Assembly (NCBI GenBank): GCA_022361135.1
Contig: JAKSBM010000947.1
Coordinates: 1-6,368 of the forward strand
DNA length: 6,368 nt
Source of the DNA: Desulfobacterales bacterium
Lineage (GTDB): Bacteria; Desulfobacterota; Desulfobacteria; Desulfobacterales; Desulfobacteraceae
Direction of reading: 5' to 3'
Shown here: positions 1-5,267 of the stretch, one piece after another
How the letters are laid out: each line of letters starts with the position of its first letter
Position numbering within the stretch: the first letter of the stretch is position 1
Translations under genes and position numbers: made by a program
The notes under the pieces: generated by a model
What the model was told of the DNA's origin: nothing
Database searches by the model: none
What the model saw: the letters and a program-made list of their open reading frames with translations, nothing else

Positions 1-606
1 ATAGAGACTCCAGGTGAACAGGGGAATCTGCATCCATCCCATCTCCTTTTTTCGCATGCGTTGGATGGTGGTGATGAAATTCATCCCCGTGAGCATGGAG
101 GCAAAGCCCAGGATAAATGCGGCAAAGACCGCCGTGGATACATTGGTCTGTGTGGAAACGGAAAAGGGAACATAAAAGGTCCAGCCCGTGTCGGGAAATC
201 CGTCGGCAAAAAGGGATATGATGGCAATGACCCCGCCCAGCATATAAAGATACCAGGAAAGGAGATTGAGTTTTGGGAAAAAAACATCATCGGTGCCGAT
301 CTGCATGGGCAGGAAGAAATTCCCAAAGATGGCCGGCAGAGCCGGGATGATGAAAAGAAATATCATGATCACCCCGTGGAGGGTGAAAACGGAGTTGTAA
401 ATTTCCGCCGGGAAGAGGGTTTCCCCGGGGTACATGAGTTCCAGGCGAATGAGGCCACCCAAGAGGATGGCCAGCAGGAACCAGAAGATGATGGCATAGA
501 GGTACATGAGCCCGATGCGCTTGTGATCCGTGGTTATCAACCAGGACCAGATTCCGGTGAACCGGGCCGGCGCCGGGGTTTCAAAAAAAGACTTATCCGC
601 TTCCAT
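1..606 (-). CDS. ctaD: Cytochrome c oxidase subunit I, N-terminal 202 residues (partial, runs off the left edge)
   Basis: This is the catalytic subunit of a haem-copper terminal oxidase, which reduces O2 to water in the cytoplasmic membrane and pumps protons. Seen: the N-terminal signature TTDHKRIG (residues 25-32) precedes helix I (about 34-52), followed by the conserved IRLEL stretch. FTLHGVIMIF (74-83) carries H77, which by family alignment is the low-spin haem ligand. GNFFLPMQIG (95-104), GWTFYVPFS (141-149) and GMNFITTIQRMR (174-185) are also typical of subunit I. The binuclear-centre histidines and the K-channel lie beyond the window edge, so subtype and activity cannot be judged. The ATG at 606 is preceded by GAGG at only 4 nt spacing, a slightly tight ribosome site, but no better start exists and the signature follows directly. 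It lies 48 bp downstream of the SCO gene and is probably co-transcribed with it. Family assignment is very secure; the aa3-like subtype is inference. Confidence 0.95.
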   Translation of the reverse strand, partial: MEADKSFFETPAPARFTGIWSWLITTDHKRIGLMYLYAIIFWFLLAILLGGLIRLELMYPGETLFPAEIYNSVFTLHGVIMIFLFIIPALPAIFGNFFLPMQIGTDDVFFPKLNLLSWYLYMLGGVIAIISLFADGFPDTGWTFYVPFSVSTQTNVSTAVFAAFILGFASMLTGMNFITTIQRMRKKEMGWMQIPLFTWSLY

Positions 607-654
607 GGGACCTCACTTAATTGGTATTGATGCCGGTGCAGTCCGGGGTCCGGG

Positions 655-1965
655 TCAGGTATCGTCCCCCTGGTCCTCTTTGGTGCCCTTCCGGGAAAAG
701 GGGCGCAGCAGGAAAAAGACAAACCCGGCCAGCAGAACCAGGATGGCGGTACCTGTCACCCTGAACATTTTAAATACATAGGTTTTATTTTCCGGATCAT
801 AATCAAAACAAAAGGAAAGCACGCCCCGTTTTATGGAGATGCCGGGGGTACCTTTTTCTGCTTCACTCACAGCCATTCCCAGGTCAAAGGGAAGAAAATT
901 GGGGCCGTAGAGATAACGGATGACCTTCCCATCCTTGGCCAGGACCACCAAGGCACTGGGATGGATGTAAAAATGACTTTTCTGCTTTACAAAATGATAG
1001 CCCACGGAATCGGTGAACTTACGGATATTCTCCATGTCCCCGGTGAGATAATACCATTTATCCAGGGGAATGGTCCGTTTGAGAAGATTCACATAATTCC
1101 GTTTGGAGGCATTAGCCAGGGCCGGATCCTCATCATCGGAAAAACTGAGGCTGATGATGTTGAAATCCTCGCCCGGAAGCTGGGTCACCTGGTTCAATGC
1201 ATTGGCCAGCTCGGCCTGGAGAAAATTACAGATGGAGGTGCACATGAAAAAAATGGGCAGCACCACCGTGGGTTTGTCGAAAATATTTTCCAATACCACG
1301 GGATTGCCCTTTTCATCCATGAACCGGGCCGAAAGATCGGCCATTTCCCCCAGTTTTTCTTCCACCTTGACCCGGCGGGCCAGGTCGGGATCTTCCTTTT
1401 GGGCGGAAAGGATCATCTCGGTGTGGTTGCTGTGGTCCATGGGTTCCCCGGAGGATTCCATATTGGAATGGGAGGCCTTTTCATGGCCCATCACCGGGGT
1501 GGCGGGGTGGGATTCCCCCCCATGGGCAGGATCGGTATGGCCGTCATGATCCCCGCTGCCATGGTTTCCACCACCATGGTTCACATGATCGGAATCATGG
1601 TTTTTCGTGTGGGAGGCCCCTGCCCCATCCGGCTCTCCTTTGGGAAGGCTTGCACCGTGGCCCGGGGAAGCCGGGGACATTTTTCCATGATCCATCCCGC
1701 CGTGGTCCATATTGGAATGATCCATTTTGGAATGTTCCCCGTTGGAATGTTCCACCTGGGATTGGGATTCCCCATGGCCGGCCATGGGTGTTGCCATGAC
1801 CCCCTGCCCGGGAGGAGATGGCTCCCGGGCAGGGGTATCATGGTTTGCGGGATCATGGTGGGAGGTGGCACCATGGGATATCCCGCCCCCAACAAAAAGA
1901 CAGAACACCACCACCCCGAGGATGGTGGGTCCGTTAATTCTTTTCAGCCCTGATCTGAATTTCAT
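655..1965 (-). CDS. SCO1/SenC/PrrC-family copper chaperone with a long His/Met-rich N-terminal arm and C-terminal membrane anchor
   Basis: This is a thioredoxin-fold copper chaperone that in known members loads the CuA or CuB site of cytochrome oxidase. Seen in 436 residues: an N-terminal signal or anchor segment (about 13-30), then a low-complexity arm (31-181) with 24 histidines and many MDH and HG units. The SCO domain (about 200-375) has the metal-binding CxxxC as C242-T-S-I-C246 and the conserved distal histidine H335 in FYIHPSALVVL. A final hydrophobic helix (about 403-420) is followed by a basic tail. The domain would face the periplasm, tethered at the C-terminus. Ordinary SCO proteins are about 200-280 residues, so the arm accounts for most of the excess. 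It resembles the His/Met copper-binding repeats of CopA/PcoA-type proteins and probably buffers or scavenges metal; that is inference. The start ATG overlaps the upstream DOMON stop as ATGA, implying translational coupling. The position just before subunit I supports an oxidase-assembly role. Confidence 0.93.
   Translation of the reverse strand: MKFRSGLKRINGPTILGVVVFCLFVGGGISHGATSHHDPANHDTPAREPSPPGQGVMATPMAGHGESQSQVEHSNGEHSKMDHSNMDHGGMDHGKMSPASPGHGASLPKGEPDGAGASHTKNHDSDHVNHGGGNHGSGDHDGHTDPAHGGESHPATPVMGHEKASHSNMESSGEPMDHSNHTEMILSAQKEDPDLARRVKVEEKLGEMADLSARFMDEKGNPVVLENIFDKPTVVLPIFFMCTSICNFLQAELANALNQVTQLPGEDFNIISLSFSDDEDPALANASKRNYVNLLKRTIPLDKWYYLTGDMENIRKFTDSVGYHFVKQKSHFYIHPSALVVLAKDGKVIRYLYGPNFLPFDLGMAVSEAEKGTPGISIKRGVLSFCFDYDPENKTYVFKMFRVTGTAILVLLAGFVFFLLRPFSRKGTKEDQGDDT
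1423..1875 (-). other. His/Met-rich putative metal-binding arm of the SCO protein (residues 31-181)
   Basis: This segment encodes 151 residues containing 24 histidines, plus many Met, Asp, Gly and Ser residues and no cysteine. It has no predicted fold and lies between the N-terminal membrane segment and the thioredoxin-like SCO domain. Metal binding (Cu, possibly Ni, Zn or Co) is inferred from composition; the metal is not determined by sequence. Confidence 0.85.
1678..1752 (-). repeat. Five tandem 15-bp units encoding a five-residue (E/D)H(S/G)xx metal-binding repeat
   Basis: Residues 72-96 of the SCO protein read EHSNG, EHSKM, DHSNM, DHGGM, DHGKM: five in-register pentapeptides, each with an acid followed by His, and the later ones ending in Met. 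At DNA level this is a 75-bp run of degenerate 15-bp units, with a GGAATG or TGGAATGATCC-like core visible on the plus strand between about 1708 and 1755. The array could expand or contract by slippage without breaking the frame. Confidence 0.85.
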
Positions 1966-2498
1966 TTTATTTTTTTGGCCTCTCCCGTGGTGAAATTAAC
2001 ATCGTAGACTGCACGGAATTTATGGCCCGTTGAAAAGGAATCCCGGCCGGTGCCATAGGCAAACATGACCCGGGTGGGGGCATTGACCTTAATGGGCTTA
2101 TCCCATTTTTCACCGCTGTCCAGGGGCAGGGTGAAACGGATCACCGTGGTCCCGTTCTTCTCAGACCCCTTGGGATTTTTCACATGGCTTTTGCCGCCGA
2201 GTTTTTCATCCTTTTTATGGCCCCGTTTTTTATTGGCATAGTGATCCTGGATCTTTACCTTGCCCTTTTTCACGGCACCAATGATGATATGGCCGCCCTG
2301 CATCACGGTTTCCGGATCAATGCCAATGGCTACCCAGCCCGTGGTTTTGGCGGAGAGTTTGAAATGAATTTTATCCTCTTTCAAGGTCCAGAATACATCC
2401 ATATTTTTCATTTTCAGGGTGTGTGCATACTTTCCGGCAAAACAAAGGCCGGACAAAAGAAAAATGAAAACCAGACTCAAAACAATTGATTTGCGCAT
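1962..2498 (-). CDS. Secreted DOMON-domain protein, probable periplasmic haem b (cytochrome) protein
   Basis: DOMON domains are beta-sandwiches that bind haem or sugar; the haem-binding ones act as electron carriers. Seen in 178 residues from the ATG at 2498: a signal peptide with hydrophobic core (about 4-18) and a likely cleavage at CFA/GK (residues 21/22). One DOMON domain follows, with WTLKEDKIHFKLSAKTTGWVA and then the characteristic IGIDPETVMQGGHIIIGAV. In the cellobiose dehydrogenase cytochrome domain, haem b is held by a Met and, about 98 residues later, a His. Here M66 and H159 (in the STGHKFRAVYD segment) stand 93 apart in matching positions, so haem b binding is likely (inference). 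A Lys-rich loop (about 89-113) is unusual and makes the protein basic. The gene lies 14 bp after the DUF2231 gene and overlaps the SCO start by ATGA. It has no membrane anchor and no fused b561 domain, so it probably works with a separate membrane partner, perhaps the DUF2231 protein. Confidence 0.88.
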   Translation of the reverse strand: MRKSIVLSLVFIFLLSGLCFAGKYAHTLKMKNMDVFWTLKEDKIHFKLSAKTTGWVAIGIDPETVMQGGHIIIGAVKKGKVKIQDHYANKKRGHKKDEKLGGKSHVKNPKGSEKNGTTVIRFTLPLDSGEKWDKPIKVNAPTRVMFAYGTGRDSFSTGHKFRAVYDVNFTTGEAKKIK

Positions 2499-2504
2499 GT
2501 TCAA

Positions 2505-2510
2505 CTCCTT
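2505..2510 (-). promoter_or_regulatory. Ribosome binding site AAGGAG that fixes the DOMON gene start at 2498
   Basis: A perfect AAGGAG lies 6 nt upstream of the ATG at 2498. The in-frame TTG at 2504 directly abuts this element with no spacer, so it cannot be served by it. A caller choosing the longest frame would wrongly add two residues. Confidence 0.85.
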
Positions 2511-2512
2511 AA

Positions 2513-2938
2513 TTATCCAAATTGAAGTTCACCGCCGGAAAATCCCAGCCCCACGGCACAAATGACCAAAAGAATATAAAGGCCGGTTTTATTATCCAGC
2601 TTGGGATGATCGGGATCATCGGTAAAAATAATGATGGCCATGATCACGGAGAGGACCACGGCAAGGACCATTTTAAAAATAATGAGGAATTCCCACTCCC
2701 CCCCGTAACGGTGCTGCCAGTCCAGGTAACCGGTGAAGATGGTGGGCGGCACACCGAGAAGCCCCAGGATCACACAATGGTAACCGGTTTTGGCCAACAT
2801 CCCCAAACGGGGCAGGAATGCGCCCAGGCGAAAAGCCACGGCTCCCATGACCATGCCCATTGGGACATGGGTCAACGCCGGATGAAGTGGATGGGTGAAT
2901 CCCACCTTGTTTAAGAGTTCAAATATGGTTTCTACCAT
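2513..2938 (-). CDS. DUF2231-family four-helix membrane protein
   Basis: This is a small integral membrane protein of 141 residues whose family has no firmly established function; it often sits beside cytochrome and oxidase genes. Seen: the family signature HPLHPALTHVPMG (16-28), with H16, H19 and H24, leads into helix 1 (about 22-43). Helix 2 (about 50-71) carries H54; helix 3 spans about 84-105 and helix 4 about 118-135. A GFSGGELQFG end corresponds to the glycine-rich tail of the family. H76 lies in the loop after helix 2. The conserved histidines suggest haem or metal binding, but that is inference. The ATG at 2938 is preceded by a GGGGGAAGG purine run. It is the first gene of the DUF2231-DOMON-SCO-oxidase set, which suggests a membrane redox partner or an oxidase-assembly role. 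DUF2231 membership is fairly secure; function is open. Confidence 0.85.
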   Translation of the reverse strand: MVETIFELLNKVGFTHPLHPALTHVPMGMVMGAVAFRLGAFLPRLGMLAKTGYHCVILGLLGVPPTIFTGYLDWQHRYGGEWEFLIIFKMVLAVVLSVIMAIIIFTDDPDHPKLDNKTGLYILLVICAVGLGFSGGELQFG

Positions 2939-2969
2939 GCCTTCCCCCTATAAGAAAAACGGGTTGTCG

Positions 2970-2998
2970 AGTATATGCCCCGGCCTTGGAAACGGCAT
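2970..2998 (-). promoter_or_regulatory. Weak candidate promoter for the DUF2231-DOMON-SCO-oxidase operon
   Basis: On the minus strand, TATACT (2970-2975) matches 5 of 6 bases of a sigma70 -10 element. It would start RNA about 25-30 nt before the ATG at 2938. The hexamer 17 bp upstream, ATGCCG, matches only 3 of 6 bases of the -35 consensus. If real, the promoter probably needs an activator. Confidence 0.3.
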
Positions 2999-3190
2999 AA
3001 TCTGAATTGTGGATATAAATTGAGTAGTGCAAGAGCCCTGGGCGCTCTTAAATGACGAATTTTAGATGAATAATTTATCGTGCGATGGGAAGTCCATCCC
3101 ATTGACTGTAAGTTTAGTTATAAATTCCGGTTGCCTGCAAGTCAAGTGGAATTCCTAGCTTTACGAAAATCAAGGGAATTGAATCAACGA

Positions 3191-3241
3191 TTAGTTTAAT
3201 ATAACTTTTTTGTTGACACCATACGCCGTTTGGTGCATAAT
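3191..3241 (+). promoter_or_regulatory. Strong sigma70-type promoter facing right, with no protein gene downstream
   Basis: TTGACA (3213-3218, perfect -35) is followed by a 17-bp spacer and CATAAT (3236-3241, 5 of 6 for the -10). An AT-rich stretch (3191-3212) sits where an UP element would be. The 11-bp palindrome TGCATAATGCA (3234-3244) overlaps the -10 and could be an operator. Transcription would begin near 3248. The genes on both sides run on the minus strand, so this promoter serves neither. Confidence 0.7.
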
Positions 3242-3247
3242 GCATCC

Positions 3248-3438
3248 CAGATTGAAAAACCGAATGGAATGAAGATGGTTCGGGAAATCAATCTAACAGG
3301 ATTAACCCTTTAACCGATGTGTTTTGGTGCCCCTTGGGTAATAAAATACTGGGAAAAGTAAATCCTCCTTAAATTAAACATTTATTTGCCTCATAAAAAA
3401 AGAGCAGTTGCCTTGGCCAGGTGACTGCTCTTTTTGAT
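3248..3438 (+). ncRNA. Candidate small regulatory RNA of about 190 nt, novel
   Basis: This is predicted from a promoter-terminator pair: the near-consensus promoter at 3213-3241 and the Rho-independent terminator at 3397-3435, both on the plus strand with no gene between. Just upstream of the terminator, an AU-rich and apparently unpaired stretch (about 3355-3396) contains CCUCCUU (3364-3370), which is fully complementary to the Shine-Dalgarno AAGGAGG. That layout is known from trans-acting small RNAs that block ribosome binding. A possible upstream hairpin pairs ATTAACCC (3301-3308) with GGGTAAT (3336-3342), with one bulge. The 5' end (near 3248) is estimated from the -10. Two 14-residue frames inside lack ribosome sites and are unlikely to be translated. 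It does not resemble 6S RNA, since its ends are not complementary, nor any RNA family I know. It has not been shown to be expressed. Confidence 0.5.
3397..3435. terminator. Bidirectional Rho-independent terminator
   Basis: The stem pairs GAGCAGT (3402-3408) with ACTGCTC (3424-3430). It extends inward through two G-T wobble pairs and CCT/AGG to a TGGCC loop (3414-3418), and outward through A/T pairs (3397-3401 with 3431-3435). Reading right, it ends in TTTTT and then GATTTT; reading left, it ends in seven T. Its left-reading side lies 20 bp past the thioesterase stop and terminates that operon. Its right-reading side would end the candidate small RNA. Confidence 0.9.
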
Positions 3439-3454
3439 TTTGGAAAACCGTATT

Positions 3455-4252
3455 CTATGGTTTCGGGATCTGATATTTGGAGACCTGTCTGGACAGGGCC
3501 ACCAGATTTCCGGCCGTATCCCAGAGTTCTCCATCCTCCTCCACCAGACCGGCACTGACCACCCGGCTCCGAAAAAAACCCTTGAGCCAGAGGCTCCGGG
3601 GCAACTGCCTCAGATTCACCGAATATTCCAGGGTGGGCACCCAGGCGTTCATCCCCCAACGATTAAAAACACAGGGGGGAAAACAATCGCAAAAAAGGGT
3701 CACGGCCGGGACATCCACCACCCGCTCCCGGCGAAACCGGATCCACCCCTTCATGTGGCAAGGCCGACCGGTTTCTCCTTTCATCCATCCGGCGCAGGAG
3801 GGATCCAGCCGAAGATCAATACCATTATAAAGGGTAAATCCTTCCATGGGGGGGACGGGCAGGCATTGATCCACAGGGGCCAGTTCCTGGGGACGGGTTT
3901 CCTGGTGAATTGCCCCGCCTTCACTGCGAACCAGGGTGGCCCAGGCCCGAATCCGTTCCCTGCCCTCCTGGATCAACCGGGCCTGCTTCCGTAGATAACT
4001 GCCGGATTCCCCCATGGTTTCCACCGCCAGGGTCCCCGGTCCCCGAAGGCAACGATCCATGTAATTGGCCGTGACAATGCAGGCATGGCCGGCCTTGAAT
4101 CCCCGGCGCAGGCCCTGGGCCATCAAGGCCATGATATAACCGCCGTTGGGGGTGTTGGCAATGGACCATTGATCTGAAATATTCAGCCCCAATTGTCCGG
4201 GGATTTCCGTGGGGTCCAGGGTCAAATCCCGGTCAAAGGGATGGAGGGTCAT
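3455..4252 (-). CDS. Acyl-CoA thioesterase, double-hotdog (TesB-like/4HBT_3) family
   Basis: This enzyme would hydrolyse an acyl-CoA to free acid and CoA in the cytoplasm; the substrate is unknown. Its 265 residues fit the two-hotdog architecture. The N-terminal hotdog (about 15-112) contains NTPNGGYIMALMAQGL (33-48), the glycine-rich helix start typical of the family, and TLAVETMGESGSYLRKQARLI-type strands. The C-terminal hotdog (about 140-262) has WVPTLEYSVNLRQLP (204-218) and the family-typical end DGELWDTAGNLVALSRQ (240-256), close to the DG-LWDS-G-LVA-SRQ pattern of TesB-like proteins. The start at 4252 has AAGGA about 6 nt upstream. It lies 16 bp after etfA, is the last gene of the ACAD-etfBA operon, and is followed by the terminator. 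A role in releasing stalled or product acyl-CoA from the dehydrogenase pathway is inferred from position. A non-catalytic hotdog role cannot be excluded, since catalytic residues in this family are poorly conserved. Confidence 0.85.
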   Translation of the reverse strand: MTLHPFDRDLTLDPTEIPGQLGLNISDQWSIANTPNGGYIMALMAQGLRRGFKAGHACIVTANYMDRCLRGPGTLAVETMGESGSYLRKQARLIQEGRERIRAWATLVRSEGGAIHQETRPQELAPVDQCLPVPPMEGFTLYNGIDLRLDPSCAGWMKGETGRPCHMKGWIRFRRERVVDVPAVTLFCDCFPPCVFNRWGMNAWVPTLEYSVNLRQLPRSLWLKGFFRSRVVSAGLVEEDGELWDTAGNLVALSRQVSKYQIPKP

Positions 4253-4268
4253 GGGCGTCCTTTATATA

Positions 4269-5267
4269 TCAGTCCCGAATCTTTTCCCGCACCGCACGCA
4301 TGATGCCCAGGCAGGCCTGGTTGGCATCGGCCACAATGGCCACATCGGCCAACTTCATCATGGTGGCATTGGGGTTTTTATTCACCGCTACGATGAAATC
4401 CGCCTCGGTCAAGGCGGCCGTGTGCTGGATGGCACCGCTGATGCCAAAGGAAAAAAGGACCTTGGGTTTAATGTGTTTGCCGGCCTGGCCCACCAGGGCA
4501 TCGTGGCCGATCCAATCGGCATAGACCACGGGGCGGGTGGCACCCACCTCGCCCTTGAGCAGCTCAGCCAGTTCAAATAATTTTTTAAATTTCCGTTTAC
4601 TGCCCATGCCCCGGCCCCCGGTGATGACGATGTCCGCCTCTTCCAGTTTCCGGTTCCGGGCGGGCTGGTATTGGGATTTTATACAGCGGATCCTTGGGGA
4701 TGGCAAATCCTTTGGCAGGGGCAGATGGATGATCTCCCCCTGTGCACCATCGTCATGGGGAAGTTCCTGGAAGGTACCGGGTCGCACCGTGGCCATCTGT
4801 GGCCGGGCCTTGGGGGTGATGATCTTGGCAATGAGATTCCCCCCAAAGGAGGGGGCCACCTGGATCAATTTACCATCTCCATCCATTTCCAAATCAATGC
4901 AATCGGCGGTGAGACCGGTGCCCAGTTTCTTGGCCGCCCGGGGGGCGATCTCCTGGCCAAAGCGGGTGGCTCCCACCAAAAGGATATCCGGACCGGACTC
5001 CCGGGCCAGGCGGGCCAAGAGATGGGAATAGGTTTCAACGCTGTACTCGGCCAGGGCGGGATCATCCATGACATAAACCCGCTGGGCCCCATGGGCAATG
5101 TATTCACGGACATATTCATCCACCCCGTGGCCGAAAACCAGTGCACAGACCCGGGCCCCGTTTTTCCGGGCCAGATCCGTGGCCCGGGCCAGGATCTGCA
5201 GGGTGACCCGGCTTTGAAAATAATTTCGATAATCCCCCAATACCCAAATTTCCCTTTGATCTTTCAT
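4269..5267 (-). CDS. etfA: Electron transfer flavoprotein subunit alpha
   Basis: This is the FAD-carrying alpha subunit of ETF; with EtfB it accepts electrons from acyl-CoA dehydrogenase and passes them to a quinone reductase or, in bifurcating types, elsewhere. Seen in 332 residues: an N-terminal ETF domain (about 5-190), then the FAD domain (about 207-332) with TRPVV at 244-248 and VGQAGKHIKPKV (259-270). GISGAIQH (275-282), IVAVNKNPNA (292-301) and the final AD-x-AIVAD (307-314) complete the C-terminal FAD signature. No N-terminal ferredoxin extension is present, unlike some anaerobic EtfA. Odd points: the usual VGQTGK has Ala for Thr (A262), and the HxAGM after GISGAIQ reads HTAAL. Both lie in the FAD-binding region, so FAD contact may be slightly altered. 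The ATG overlaps the etfB stop as ATGA, with GGAGG about 8 nt upstream inside etfB, implying coupled translation and equal dose. Identity is secure; the electron partner is not. Confidence 0.95.
   Translation of the reverse strand: MKDQREIWVLGDYRNYFQSRVTLQILARATDLARKNGARVCALVFGHGVDEYVREYIAHGAQRVYVMDDPALAEYSVETYSHLLARLARESGPDILLVGATRFGQEIAPRAAKKLGTGLTADCIDLEMDGDGKLIQVAPSFGGNLIAKIITPKARPQMATVRPGTFQELPHDDGAQGEIIHLPLPKDLPSPRIRCIKSQYQPARNRKLEEADIVITGGRGMGSKRKFKKLFELAELLKGEVGATRPVVYADWIGHDALVGQAGKHIKPKVLFSFGISGAIQHTAALTEADFIVAVNKNPNATMMKLADVAIVADANQACLGIMRAVREKIRD

Larger units (their letters stand above)
2939..3396. other. AT-rich intergenic region between the two minus-strand operons; no convincing protein gene
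   Basis: This region is clearly richer in A and T than the flanking genes and holds only very short frames. I see inverted repeats: AAGAGC/GCTCTT with a 7-nt loop (3031-3049, no U-tract after it), ATGGGA/TCCCAT with a 6-nt loop (3085-3102), AATTCC/GGAATT enclosing TTGC/GCAA (3123-3153), and the short palindrome TTGAATCAA (3179-3187). These could be operators or leader structures; none matches a regulator site that I can name. The right half holds the strong plus-strand promoter and candidate small RNA described separately. Confidence 0.7.

Noticed and set aside
61..630. 189-residue plus-strand open frame
   Set aside because: It is antisense to the clear cytochrome oxidase subunit I sequence and its product is a low-complexity charged string with no recognisable fold.
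961..1953. 330-residue plus-strand open frame rich in Gly, Met and His
   Set aside because: It is the reverse-strand image of the SCO gene; the His/Met bias is a by-product of the CAT/ATG-rich repeat region, and it has no family motif.
1962..2504. TTG at 2504 as the start of the DOMON gene, and a lipoprotein reading of its signal peptide
   Set aside because: The TTG directly abuts AAGGAG, while the ATG at 2498 is correctly spaced. The residues before Cys (SGL-C) do not fit a lipobox, which needs a small residue next to Cys.
3031..3153. Three inverted repeats in the intergenic region considered as terminators or a riboswitch
   Set aside because: None is followed by a U-tract, stems are only about 6 bp, and the arrangement matches no riboswitch class that I know. 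They are described only as possible operator-like repeats.
3269..3313. 14-residue plus-strand frame starting MKMVREIN inside the candidate small RNA, and a second 14-residue frame starting at the ATG at 3317
   Set aside because: Neither has a properly spaced ribosome site and neither resembles a known leader peptide; the region reads better as non-coding RNA.
3364..3370. CCTCCTT read as a minus-strand Shine-Dalgarno (AAGGAGG) for an unannotated minus-strand gene
   Set aside because: No ATG, GTG or TTG lies 5-10 nt downstream on that strand, and no frame of useful length follows.
3369..3659. 96-residue minus-strand frame over the thioesterase 3' end and terminator
   Set aside because: It is out of frame with the well-supported thioesterase, reads through the terminator hairpin and has no family motif.
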